A stretch of 64,000 nt of DNA from Linnemannia elongata (taxonomy: Eukaryota > Mortierellomycota > Mortierellomycetes > Mortierellales > Mortierellaceae). The notes beneath the pieces are model-generated. The model did not search any database. It saw nothing but the letters and a program-made list of their open reading frames with translations, and had not been told where the DNA came from. Shown in pieces: positions 9,906-21,471 of the stretch. Numbering within the stretch: the stretch's first letter is position 1; every line of letters starts with the position of its first letter. The position numbers were made by a program, and so were the translations under genes. The stretch covers positions 3,004,001-3,068,000 of the forward strand of contig JAXBDG010000002.1 of the NCBI GenBank assembly GCA_036320915.1, read 5' to 3'.

Positions 9906-12179
9906 CTAGTCGTTGGTCGTCGAATCCTCCTGTCCTTGCAGGTTGGAGTATTCGGGCCAGACGACACTGTTGAACAGGGGACCTTGGTTAAAGTCAAGAA
10001 TGTACTCGGAATCCGTCATCTCAAACCCATACGAGATGGCCGACGAGTCCAGCAGCAACAAATCGGCCTTGTTGGAAGACGACGATGAGGTCGACCTGTT
10101 GTTCTGGTGAACACCATCGTATCCGTCAAGGTCGCTGTCGTAAAGAAAATCGTCATCAGAGTCGGAGGACCAGTCATCCTCAGAGGCTACCACAATCTCT
10201 CGCTTGCCCTCGCGGCATCGTCGTTCATATGTCGTCTCCTGGAGCGAATTGGATCGACCACGTCCTTGCGAACGGCGGTGTTGATGCTGATCCTCCCGTC
10301 GCCACTTCTTAGTCGTGGTTCCAGGCAACATGTCCTCGCGTGAACGCTTCAGATGGGTCATATGGCTCAGCGAGCTCAATGGAACCGACACAAGGCGATG
10401 CAGAGGAATGTCTTCGGTCAACTTTTGCGACAGGGATGGCGCAAGGGCCAATGCTGCGAGTTCCTCTGTAGGCGTGGTAGGCGAAGGCTCGTCAGTGGAG
10501 GGGGTAGAAGGCGAAAATTCCTTTGAAAGGGCTCGCTCGTTAGAGGCACTCCTTTCTCTAGAAACCATAGCAGATAGAGTCTTGGAACGCTTCCTCTCAA
10601 CCGGCCTTGGCGACAATAGAGTGTTAAGACCAGCCGACGTAGACTCTTTGCCAAAGGAGGCCTTGAAATCTTCAGAGGATACAAACTCGGACAAGTTTTG
10701 AGGAGGGCGACGAACACGACGGGTAGTTGCGGGAACAAGTTCGGACGAGAGCGACATGGATGCCTTTGTGTTGAGGGGATTGGAGGCCGAGGAAGCTTCG
10801 TCTGTGGTCGATGAAGTTGTAGACTTGTTGCCAAGAGCCACTCCCTTATCATCCAAGTCCGCCTCATAATCGGGCGAGGAAGGAGGGGTCGAAGGCGCAT
10901 AGGCCTCTTTGGCCTTGGTCCGGAGAGGTCTCGGACTCTTTGGATCGTCATAGGGCTCAGAGGCCGCGGGCGAGGGGAGGTCGCTTCTGGGAGAACCATC
11001 TTGCTTGCAATTGATTTTGGGAAGCGAAGAGGTACTTCTGGACCGGACCACTGTGGTTGTAGATGTGATTGTGGGTGTGGAAGAAATGGGCGGAGAGGCA
11101 ATAGACGAGGAGGAAGCAGCAGGGAGGCTATCGTCATGGTCTGCGAGACTCTTTCTCCCCTTTTTGTTGCTCGAGGCAGCGAGGATCTCATGGGCGTCTT
11201 CGTGCAGTGCCCAGAAGCAACCCTTGCCAGAGTCGTTCTTGATCCTCTCCAGTTTGATGAAGGCCTTGCTTGACGACAAATTATGTCTAATCGAGTTCTG
11301 TATAATGTATCGAATGTATGTACAGAAGTAAACAACAGATGTTGTCAGTACAATAAATCGGCGAAGGTACAGTAGACCAAAAACACAAACAACAACAAAA
11401 AAAAAACAGAGCACGAAGAGGATCGCCTGTTGGCCCTTTCGTTTCATTGCTGACGTTACCTGCCAACCAGTGGGAGCGTCCCGATAAAAGGGATGTCGGG
11501 TCTCGATCCACGCATAAATCTCACGCAGGGTCAGACGTTCGTTGGGTGACTGGGAGATGGCGTGGAGAATGAGATGGGAATACGAGATATCCGGCTTCCG
11601 GTACATATCTGTTGATGTTGTGGTCGTCGTCGCTGTTGTCATTACTACTGGCTTACTCTGGCTCAAGCCGTCTGACGAGGCTGCATTAGTGACACCACTG
11701 TTAACACCACCACTGGTCGAGATGTCTCGGCCCTTGTTGGCCCTGGACCTTGAAGCCTTGGACTTACCCTCGACTCCAACCTCGACCTCGGACGAGGAGA
11801 TAGCCCCACATTTGGAAGGGGTGTCACTTCTCTGCAAGGGGAGGACGATAGAGAAGGTCTGAGAAGGCATCGACTCGATTCCCTTAGTGACGACAACAGT
11901 GGACTGAGATCGCTTGCGAGCGGATTTGAGTGGTGGGCAGTTTTCCCTGCTATCGGGGCAGTCGTTTGTACGCACTGACGAAGACAACGAGAGGGCCTCC
12001 TCTTTTTCCTTTGCTGTGAATGCCTCTGTGTTCTCAATGCCAACTAGGGGCTGGCGACGCGTGGTACTGCTACAGTGGACACGCTGCTGTTGTTCTTGCT
12101 GTTGTTGTTGCTGTTGTTGTTGGTCGTGTTCTTGTTGGGGCAACTGTGAGGGCTCGTTCACGTCAACAAGGACGGGCAT
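9906..12179 (-). CDS. Forkhead (winged-helix) transcription factor
   Basis: Two exons (12179-11460, 11297-9906) give 703 residues. The chosen ATG begins MPVLVDVNEPSQ in a good context (CGACCATGC); the frame runs open further upstream but without another ATG. Residues about 190-285 are a forkhead domain: KPDISYSHLILHAISQSP, LTLREIYAWIETRHPFY, then across the splice PTGWQ/NSIRHNLSSSKAF and GKGCFWALHE. The intron sits just before the recognition helix and is 162 bp, a multiple of three and without stops, so retention would keep the frame. The rest is low-complexity: a poly-Q tract near residue 20, Ser/Thr/Pro-rich segments, and an acidic C-terminus that could be an activation region. It is a nuclear regulator; targets are unknown. 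Confidence 0.88.
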   Translation of the reverse strand: MPVLVDVNEPSQLPQQEHDQQQQQQQQQEQQQRVHCSSTTRRQPLVGIENTEAFTAKEKEEALSLSSSVRTNDCPDSRENCPPLKSARKRSQSTVVVTKGIESMPSQTFSIVLPLQRSDTPSKCGAISSSEVEVGVEGKSKASRSRANKGRDISTSGGVNSGVTNAASSDGLSQSKPVVMTTATTTTTSTDMYRKPDISYSHLILHAISQSPNERLTLREIYAWIETRHPFYRDAPTGWQVTSAMKRKGQQAILFVLCFFFVVVCVFGLLYLRRFIVLTTSVVYFCTYIRYIIQNSIRHNLSSSKAFIKLERIKNDSGKGCFWALHEDAHEILAASSNKKGRKSLADHDDSLPAASSSSIASPPISSTPTITSTTTVVRSRSTSSLPKINCKQDGSPRSDLPSPAASEPYDDPKSPRPLRTKAKEAYAPSTPPSSPDYEADLDDKGVALGNKSTTSSTTDEASSASNPLNTKASMSLSSELVPATTRRVRRPPQNLSEFVSSEDFKASFGKESTSAGLNTLLSPRPVERKRSKTLSAMVSRERSASNERALSKEFSPSTPSTDEPSPTTPTEELAALALAPSLSQKLTEDIPLHRLVSVPLSSLSHMTHLKRSREDMLPGTTTKKWRREDQHQHRRSQGRGRSNSLQETTYERRCREGKREIVVASEDDWSSDSDDDFLYDSDLDGYDGVHQNNRSTSSSSSNKADLLLLDSSAISYGFEMTDSEYILDFNQGPLFNSVVWPEYSNLQGQEDSTTND

Positions 12180-12373
12180 GGTCGCGAAGGGGGAGGGAGA
12201 GAGTTGCAGGCGATGCAAGGAAGGGGAGTGAGTAAGTGCTGTCGAGGGAGAGAGGGGAGAGAGAAGGAAGGAAGGGAAGCGACAACAGCTAGAGGACGAG
12301 GAGAACAAGGGGGTCGAGCAGGTTTGAGCGCGCGCGTTTGCACTTGCTGATCCTGAAAAGACCGAACGCAAGT

Positions 12374-12381
12374 TATTTATA
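12374..12381 (-). promoter_or_regulatory. Possible TATA box of the forkhead gene
   Basis: TATAAATA on the minus strand, about 195 bases upstream of the forkhead ATG. Position and sequence fit a core promoter, but a transcription start cannot be seen. Confidence 0.35.
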
Positions 12382-14634
12382 AAAAGGGGGGAGAAAAAGA
12401 GGAAGGAAGGGGATCGAGGTAGAGTGGGAGTGGGAGTGAGAGTAGGAGTGGGAGAGAGAAGGTGGCGAGGAGGATGGGATGGGGTGGTGGGAAGTACACG
12501 CGAGAGAAGGGAAGAGGAAAGGAAGGGAAAACAAACAGCGGGTGTCGAGAAAGGTGAAAGAGGGAGGTGGGGAAGGGAAGGGAAAGAAAAGAAGGAAGAA
12601 AGAAGTTAGATGGACGGTGGAAGAAAGAGAGATAAAAGAGAGATAAAAGAGAGACGGACGGTTAGAACGTACTTGAATATCACTTATTTAAGCAAAAATA
12701 AAAATACAAGAGGTTCAGCCAGAGGCAAGAGGCAAGAGTGGGGTTGAAGAAGGAGGGTTGATGGAATCAACACAAGAGAGAAAGAAAAGAGGATGAGCAA
12801 AAAAGAGAGTGAGGACAAGATGAGGAGAAGGGAAAGACGACAACAAAGGTGTGCACATACACACACATACGTACAATAAGGAGAAAGTACAAATAGAAAT
12901 GACAAAGAGAAGGAATAAGAGTGTGGGGGAATAGGTGGAAGAAGAGGGATAAGAAATAAGAAGAACAAGAGGAAGGGGGTAACAAGAAACACAATATAGA
13001 ATTCAGAAAGAGCAGAAAGGAAGGAGTGAAAGGACAAGACAAGAAGAGGATGAATAGGGTTTGGGGTCCATGTCACTTTCTTCTGAATGAAGGAGGGGCG
13101 AGAGTTCGAGTCAGAGAAACAACAACACCTGGCGGGAGAAAAAGAAGAGACTTTTTTGTAGGAACAACGGCGGCAGAAACAAAAAAAGTGTTCGACTGAC
13201 TTACAGGAGACGGAAAGTGATTGTCGTAAAGATACGACACAGTGGAGAGGAGATGGGAGAGAGATGGGAGGAATGGAGAAAGGGGTGAATGGGGGGAAAG
13301 GGAGGGAAGAAAGAAGAAGAAAAAGAAAAAAAAGAAAAAAAAAGGGCGAGGATGTCAAAGAAGATGGTGTGGACTGAGTCAAAAGGAAACGATCGCACAA
13401 GAAATGCGCGGTGGATAGAGATATCTCTGATGATGAATTGTAAATCGCATGAATAGGCAGGCGCAGTGAACGAGCAAGGAGTGGCAGGGTTTGGGAATAA
13501 AGTGAAAATAGGTGGCGGGTCACCGTGGGTGCGTATGATGAATGAACGGACGGATGACTGGTTGGGCGTGTCTGTCGGAGTGAGTAAAGTGAACGAGTAT
13601 GAGTGGATGTGCTTACCTGTGAGAGCAAAAGGAAAGTCCCCGAGAGAAGGTGAGGGTGAAGGGTGAAGGGTGACAAAAAAAGGGAGGGAAAAAAATAAAA
13701 AAGAAAAAAGACAAAAGAGACGAAAAGAAAAGGGAGACGAGGGGAAAGAAAGTAACGAAAAAAAGAGGGGTCGCAAACCAACACCTACGACAACAAGGAC
13801 GACAAGGTGATGAGATGAGAACCAAGAAAAAGAAGGCTCCTAAATGAATGAACGAACAAAAAGGAATGAGCAAGCACTACTAAGTGGGGACACCAAGGAG
13901 TAGAGTAGGGAACACAAAGGAAGAAGGACAGACAAGAATGCAAGAGAAGAAAAAGGAAATAATAATAGTCATAATAGACCAACGACTCAAAGATCAAAGA
14001 ATAAAAGGATCAAGGATGGCCCATCGTCATCATCATCACCTTTCCTCACCCTCTGTTCTTCCTTCATAACCTTCATAACCACAACTCGCCTCTCGTTTTG
14101 AAAACGATTGGCCATAGAAACGATTGGCCATATAAACAATTGAACGATCGAAGAATTGTGCACAGTGAGCCTTTGTGGTTCATCAATCGGCCCATCCATT
14201 CCACATTTTCCAAAGCCTGGTCCATTTTTTTTCTTTTTTTTTGAAAAAAGACGGTGCAGCACAAGAATACAAGAATGAACGGAAAGGGCATTACTTGTTG
14301 GTCCCTGTCTGCTTTTCCCGCACCTTGACCATGCAAGTTCGCCTCTGTTTGTTCGTTCGTACTTCCTTTTTCCGTTGACTCCCCTCGTCTCCCTCGCTTT
14401 CCTTGCATCATCATTATGATTTTTGCCACCACCCAAAACCTTATCACAAACCCCCTCCCCCCTCCCTCCCTCCCTCGACGCGGCGCTCTCTTTGTCAAGG
14501 CTCGCACACTCACTTCCCATTTGTCCCATCATCAACCATCCATTCATTGCCTCTTGTCTCGCGTGTTAGGGAAACCGTTTTATTTACAATTAAAAAAAAA
14601 AAAAAAGAAAAAAAAGAAAAAAAGAAACTGCTAC
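12382..14634. other. Long purine/pyrimidine-asymmetric intergenic region
   Basis: From about 12400 to 13330 and again at 13660-13960 the + strand is almost all purine, so the forkhead strand is CT-rich. The long minus-strand frames here are Phe/Leu/Ser-only low complexity and are not treated as genes. 14075-14634 holds Ras 3' flanking sequence with an A-rich run near 14590-14625. Confidence 0.5.
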
Positions 14635-17600
14635 CTACATGATAGTGCAGCAACAGATCCCTCGCTCCACATCCCTATCCACTCCCATGGATGCAACAAC
14701 AGGACCTCCTTCTCCTCCACCTTGACTCTTACTCCCCCTACTATTCCTATTCCCACTCCTTGGTCCATTAACCGCCGGAGGCGTCACATTCGTCGAATAC
14801 CCCTTCGTACTACCAGCTGCCGTCCCGATTGCATGCATCGCAATCCCAGACCTAATCGAAGAACCCCCTGCCACCCCTGTAGGAGGTATCGGCGGTGGTG
14901 GGTGAGGGTAATTCCGGCTTCGACTACTACTCGTGCTAGGATGATGTTGATGCCGTCCAACAGGCCTTACATAACTGTGGGTTCGGCTGTGGTGATGGTT
15001 ATGTTTGCTGTTGAGATTGCCGTAGCTGTATCCTGCCCTGACTCGAGCACGTTCAATCTCTCGGACAAGTTCTGTAAACATCTCGTGAATGTTGACTCCT
15101 GTCTTTGCACTAATGTTTGTTGTTTGTTTTTGTTGAAGCCAAGTATAAAGGGAAAGAGAAAGAAGTAGTAATAATTAGCCCATCTGACCGACCCACACAT
15201 CCAAACAAACACGAGCACACATCCCAAAACAAAAACACACCAAACCAACTAACCTAGTCTCGACAAAGAGCGCGTTGGACCGTTCAGCAAACAGGGCGCC
15301 AACATCGGTGTGGACCTCTCGCTCGCCCCCATCCTCAAGATCACACTTGTTGCCCGTGATCACAATAGGAACGCGTCTGGATCCCTTTGCACGCCAGATC
15401 TGGTCACGGAACCCGACTAGCTCCTGAAACGAGCTCATTGATGCTATAGAGTACACGCAGATAAACCCGTCGCCCGTTCTATTTTGGAGAGTGAGAAAAA
15501 GTGGGCGTTGTTGGTGAGGTTAGTTCGCTTTGATGAAGCAATATACCATAGTTCGTCCATCCAATTTAGGGGATGTCCAAAAGGGATCATAAAAAGGGAG
15601 GGAAAATCAAAGGAAAGAAAAGGAGGGCTTGACAACAGAATAAAGGGCTGTCAAAGTGTACCTCATGAAGTGATCGTCCCATTGGTCGCGATATTCTGAC
15701 TGGCCGGCAGTGTCCGTGAGTTCTAGCGTGTAATCCTGTCCATCCACTTCAATATGCTTGCAGTACGAATCCTCGATCGTTGGATCATATCTAAATGCAA
15801 GTGACAAGAGGAAGTGTTAAGAAAGGAGACAACAAAGAACGACATATGCAAACCACAACAGCAACAACACTATGGGCTTACTCATCGGTGAATCTAAGAG
15901 TTACGAGAAATGAAACCGATCAAGGGCATAGAGGGAAACGACAATGGCGGGAAAAAAAGGAGATAATGGATGGTGAAGTACGTTAGAATAATGAGAAAAT
16001 AACTATTGCTCAACGAAACGCAAGGGGGCAATGAGACAGAACAAATAAAAGGGAAAAAGAGGACGAACTAGAACTTGGACACCCTCTTTCACACTGCCCC
16101 TTGATGATGTTGTAACGTACTGATCTCGAAGGAACCGGAGAGTCAATGCAGACTTGCCGACAGCTCCATCACCAACCACCAGGATGGTGAGCTTGCGTGG
16201 AGGACTCTTTGTCATCATGGTTCGTTTCTCAAGATCAATTGTGGACGAAGAGGCAGTAGCAGTGGTGATAACTTTGTGGTGTGAAGAGGATGACAGTCGT
16301 CTGGCAAAGAAAGGCCTTATCGCTCGAATGGTTCTCGCGTCGTCAGAATTCCGGTGTTTGGAATGCGGACGGCTCTCACGGTGTTGACTCTGATGGCTAT
16401 CGTGCTTGGTCTTCCTTGACTGTCGCTGGCTCTTCTCGTTGAAGCTCTGGGAAGATGACGACAAGCTGGTGGTTGAAGCAGAGGAGTGGGTAGAGGAACC
16501 GGTTGTTGAGGTGTCGTGAGAGAGTTGACGGACAGAAGCAAATAATCCTCGCCAGGTACGAGTGGTCTCTTGGTCGGGAAAGGCGCTGCTAGCTCTGCTG
16601 TTGCGATTTTGATTGTAGCCCGACGGTCCTAGTCGGAAACTGTTGGTCGGTGTTGTACCTGAAGAGGCACTTGTAAAGGTGGTGTTGTTGGTGTATTGGC
16701 TTGGACTCTTGGAGATGACGACGTTGTTGTTAGAGGAGGAGGTGGTGAAGGCGGCGGTGTTGGATCTCTGGATCTCTTTGTGTGATAACAACGTGGATGA
16801 AGGGATGAGGACGGGGTCACCAGGAGAATGAAACTGTTCGTGCCAGTTGTAGCGGATGGCGTTGAGGCGGGAACGTTGCGCTTCGACGTCGTTGGTATCG
16901 TCGTTGGGCGATGAAGAAGGAGAAGAAGAGGAAGAAGGAGAGAAAAGAGAAAAATCGTTGTCGTTGATAATGTTGTTGGAAAAAAAAGGAGGAGACGAAG
17001 AAAGGGAAGCAAGGAAGTGAGAGCGAGGCGAGATGGCAGCAGCAGCATCAGACTGAGTTGTGGACATGGTTACGATCGGTGAGCTCAAGGGAGAATCGAC
17101 GATCAGGTTGCCATGGCTGCTCCTCCATTTGTCCGCTCCTGCTGGCAACGGCAGGACAGAAGAGAAGAACCCCTTGTTCTTTCTCCTTGACCCCGTTGCT
17201 GTTGTTGACGCTCCTCTGTCTCGTGCTGCCGTCGGCGTGGACTTGGCTCTGTCTGTCAGGGAGACCAGTGCCCGACCGTCGTTGTCTGTATGTGCATCGA
17301 TGATCTGTGACGGAGCCCCTGTTGGTGCTGGTGGTGGTAATCCTTGTCGTTGCCGTAAACCATGATCGCCATTCTTGAAATGGAGGAAGGAGGGCAGCGA
17401 CCGCGAGGACGTTAGTCCTGACCACTTCTTGATCCCGGTCCAAACCCCTTCGCTGACAAAAGCAGCAGCGCCATCCATTGACTGCTCTTCATTCCCTTCA
17501 TGCTGATGCCATTCCTTCTGTTGCTGCATGATTGGTGATAACGCGCTTAGCTCTTGGTGCCATGGCTGCCTTTCATGAGGAGGTAGCATTGCCTTAACCT

Positions 17601-18402
17601 CATCGTTGTGACGCATGGCCTTAGTCGTCGTCGATGTTGTCGCTGTCGTCGTCGCGATCTCGCGTTGGCTCTCCTTCTGCTGAAGCTGCTGAAAGCCATT
17701 GCAATTCTGTTGGAGCCATGATCCGGCCAAGTTGCTGCTATTGTGGTTATTGCTGTCACCGTTATTATTGACTTGTGTCGGATGAGAGCCAGCAGTCGTC
17801 GTCGTCCATTGATCGGGTAGAGGCACCCGATAAAACTGTTGTACCTTTTCGTTTGCTTGCAGCTGCCGGTCCTGCTCCTGCTGATGTTGATGTTCCTTTT
17901 GAAGGTCCTCCTTGTCCTTCCCCTTGAAAATATGACTCTTGTTCCTCTTATTTCGAATGGTACTTGTGAGCAGGACATTGACAAGGCTTTTTGTGGATTG
18001 CTGTTGTTGTTGTGTCTGCTGTTGCTGCTGTGGCGATGAGGTGGGCTCTTGTTGCTGGCGACGGCAACGGCGTATTACTGAAGCGAATTTTGCAGAAGCA
18101 GAGGACGATAGCGAGGATGACAATGGAGGAGGTGGCTGCTCCTGTTGGTGTTCCTGACTGTGCATTGTCGCGTCGTTGTCGGATGCAGGGAGGATCTCTG
18201 CCGTTATTGCTCTTCCATCTGTCTCTGCTGCTAATAATGCTGCTGCAAGTTCCTCGTAGACTGATGTTGATGAGTTCGCGTGTTGTTGCCGACTATCCAT
18301 TACATCTGCTGCATCAGGATATTGCTGTTGTGAGCTCTGGAGATGATCCTGAGGAAGTGACTTTTTGCGAAAGGAGTTATGTGAGAGAGGGAAGCGGGGC
18401 AT
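14635..18402 (-). CDS. Ras-family GTPase with a giant disordered N-terminus and CaaX box
   Basis: Five exons (18402-16121, 15893-15882, 15790-15662, 15478-15254, 15109-14635) give 1,040 residues. Residues 1 to about 730 are Ser/Gln/Asn/His-rich and lack recognisable domains. The G domain follows: P-loop [10 protein letters not shown] (about 744), effector loop [45 protein letters not shown] and ETSAKTG. The effector loop is built from a 12-nt microexon. The basic, Pro/Ser-rich tail ends in CCCTIM, that is, a CaaX motif (CTIM) with two extra cysteines for possible palmitoylation; Met at X favours farnesylation. The P-loop resembles Rho (GDGAVGK) but the effector loop is Ras-like and there is no Rho insert. 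Role: membrane-bound signalling switch; pathway unknown. Met729 could be an internal start giving a normal-sized Ras. Confidence 0.87.
15882..15893 (-). other. 12-nt microexon encoding part of Ras switch I
   Basis: Between a CTTAG acceptor and a GTAAGC donor, 12 bases supply Phe-Thr-Asp-(Glu). They join exon 1 (...RFLRDQ) to the YDPTIEDSY exon, with phase 2 at both ends. Without them the effector loop loses four residues but the frame is kept. Confidence 0.75.
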
Positions 18403-20508
18403 GATGTCCAATTATGTTGTTTCGTTACTTTTGCAGGGAGGGTATTCAACAGTCGAGGTTGTTTTTTTTTGTATGGAGGAGCAAAACAATAGAAAGATGT
18501 TGGGATGTTGGGCGTAAGCGCAAAGAAAAAGATGTGACTGAATGGGCCAAGGGTAGAATTGGAGAATGGTGTGGATTATGGACTGTGCTGTGGTGTTGTC
18601 GGGGTGTAACGAGAGGCAGGGTTTAATAGGAGATGAGTAGTGTCAATCCAAGTGCAGTAATGACAAGAGAAGAGAAGGGACTCTCGGAGAGAATAGAGAG
18701 AGAGAAAAGCGGGACGGTAATGGGGGGAAGGAGGAGAGTGAGCAATGATGACAATTGCAATAAGCACAGGAATGAGACGTTAGGAGCGAGAAGGTGAATG
18801 GGAAGGAATAAGATATGCGAGCGGGAGAATGAAGGTGTATGAAAGTGAGAGCAAGAAGACCAAGACGAAGGACGAAAAGAGAGAAGAGAGAAGAGAGAGA
18901 GGAATGAGGAAAATGGTCTGCATGCGAGGGTAAAGGGACAAAGTGATGAAAAAAGAAAAGAAAAGAGAAGAAGAGAATGAAAAGAAGAGAGAGGGAAAGG
19001 AGGGAAGAGAAACAAGGCAGGAAGTGTGGTCTTTGGTGGATGGGTGCATCTGGTTTTTTTTTCTTCTTCTTTTGACATAAGGTCACCCCCTTGCATTGAT
19101 GTGCTTTTAGTTGTTTCTCCCATTGTGTTGCTTAGTTTTGCGAGATGGACCATTCTTTAGCTTGCATCCATGTTGCATTGCCTTACTCATCTTCTTGTGG
19201 TTATGTTATGTTGTGTTATGTTATGCTTCTTTTCCCCCCTCTTTTTCCTGCTTCCTGCACAAACAGACAAATCACACATCATACAGATCACAGCCTTGAC
19301 TTCGCCCACCTTTTTACCCTTTGGCCAGATTTGTATAGAGCGCATGTCCATCCCGTCTGCTATTGGATGTAGAAACTTACATATGTGTATGCGATGTGTG
19401 AACATAAAATATGCGGTGGTCATGAACATGTTCCTAACATGCTACCAATGCAAATGCCATTGTACATTGCACATTGCACACTGCACATTGTCAGATGTGC
19501 ATATCGATCTCTCCCATTTCTCTTTTTTACCATGAACATACAATGCATGCTTATGACTCCTGCTCATCATTCGTCTACCTTACTCGCATCTTCGTTCGCG
19601 CTGTCGCTTCTTTGTTTTTTGTCACTTACTCTATCATCACATCGGGATATGACTTATTGCCCATGCATGGGTTCGCATTGGCGGTCTCCATACTTGGCCA
19701 GATTGTCCTTTGTCCTCTTCTTTCACTTTGCTAAGAGATTTTATCTTCTTGCCTTGTATTGCGTGTAGGAAAGGGCCGATTAAGGTCTACTCGTGCCAAC
19801 CAAACCGCTCCTTATAGATTGACCGCCCCTTGTCAACATAGTCCTATTCGTGTCTATTTCTAACTTCTTACTAATGTAGCCCCCTATTTCTTTGTTGACG
19901 AACCTCCCCTGCCCACTGTCTCCACTTGTCGCGTTGACGGAGCAATAAAGAGACAACCTCAAACGAGAACCGTCCCTAAAACCCCATCCATGCTTTTTTT
20001 ATCAACTGGCCCCCTTTTTCACTCTCTTATCTATCCTCCCCTCCTTTTTTTTTGCTGTCTCTTGGTGTTGTGGGATGTTGGGGTCCTACCTACTTGGCTG
20101 CCCTTGAATGGTCATATTGGAACAAACATACCAAAGGAAAAACTAGCCGGTAACCCCATCCTGATGTGCGATGCAGATGCGTACAGGTAGTCGTGCCTAA
20201 GCAAGCAGAGCTAAAAAGGGTGCCAAGAGGTGGTCCATCTCCTGAATGTTTGTTGTTTTGGTTTTTTGTTTCGAGATGAGTACAGGGGAGAGAGAATGAG
20301 AGGGGAGGATAGATCCGACTTGTTGGAGCGCTATGTCAGGGTTTGTGTGGTGTCTCTCTTTCTCGTTCGTTTTGCTGTTGTGAATTGTCGTCTGTGTGTC
20401 TTTTGCTGGTTGTGCTCTGTCTTCCCCTTTTGAGGACGCACACACACACTCTCTCACACACACATATATATACATAGATATATATATATATATATATACA
20501 TACACATG

Positions 20509-20542
<34 letters not shown>

Positions 20543-21471
20543 CTTGCTGAGCGCGGCTCTCTCCACCCCAGTTCCCAGAAACCATCCGTGTTCATGGTCT
20601 TAAACATGGTCCACTCAAAAAGGAAACCCAAAGGGTCTGGACACCAATTCTTCCCCTGTCAGGAAAGACGTCTAGTCATCTGCTACTTCAGCTTGAGCAA
20701 TAGACTCACAGTAGAGCATGCATGCACCTCCGCTCGCAACTTTCTTTTCTCTGCTCAATTGCATGTCGATCCCTGTCCCCTTACTGTAGCTCTACTCCTC
20801 GCCCCTGCTCTAGCTAGATACTTGGCTCGATTTACCTCCCTCCGCGTTGGTCACTAACAGTGCACTCAATGCACTCACTCGATACGCTCCTCCGTTGGTT
20901 GTTCTTCCTCAGTCCAACGTCCGTTGTCATAGTTCGAGACATTTTTTTTTCCTTTTTGTTTGTTGGCTGTCTTCATCGACTGAACTGACACTCGTCTCGG
21001 GTCTCACATCCAGAAGATACTCTGTCCAATGTCCACTGGGCTACCCAACCGGACACACACAAACACTCACCACTCACCACTCACGGCCGTCTCTTTCATC
21101 CCCCTTCTCTTGTCATTCTGTCTTTTTCGAAGGGCCAAATGGCGTTATCCTCTTTCACCTCCTCCTCCTCTTCTTCAGCTAACCTTTCCTTCTCTTACTC
21201 TTTCTCTTCATCCATCCCTTGTTTTGTCCTCCAACTCCCACTACCTGTCTCCTCTCTTCATCCATTATCCCCACGAATACCCAGTGAACACTTTTAACAA
21301 GGATAGCTCCCAGCAAGCTACTACGCTCACTAGTCACCGAACCCTTCCTTGTTTCCCCCTTTTTTCTAACCCCTACTCCTTCACCCCCCTTACCTACCCA
21401 TTTTGCTTACAATACCCAGACCCGGGTCTTCCCCCCTTCCCTTCCTCACGACATCGAAGACAACCACAACA
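18403..21471. other. Divergent intergenic region (Ras gene / tetraspan gene)
   Basis: 18640-19070 is purine-rich on the + strand (CT-rich on the Ras strand). 21090-21440 is pyrimidine-rich on the + strand, just before the + strand membrane-protein gene. Short tandem motifs occur at 19460-19500 (repeated TTGCACA-like units). No coding sequence or RNA is recognised in the roughly 3 kb. Confidence 0.45.
20439..20542. repeat. Compound (CA)n-(TA)n-(CA)n-(GA)n microsatellite
   Basis: About 100 bases of contiguous dinucleotide blocks: CA, an AT-rich TA core, CA again, then a (GA) run. Confidence 0.9.

Noticed and set aside
12684..13784. Minus-strand frame of 366 codons upstream of the forkhead gene
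   Set aside because: Almost only Phe, Leu, Ser and Pro from a CT-rich tract, with no domain or conserved motif. It is explained by the pyrimidine-rich leader.
18623..19153. Minus-strand hydrophobic frame resembling a membrane protein
   Set aside because: The hydrophobicity comes from CT-rich sequence upstream of the Ras gene. No charged loops or conserved motifs.
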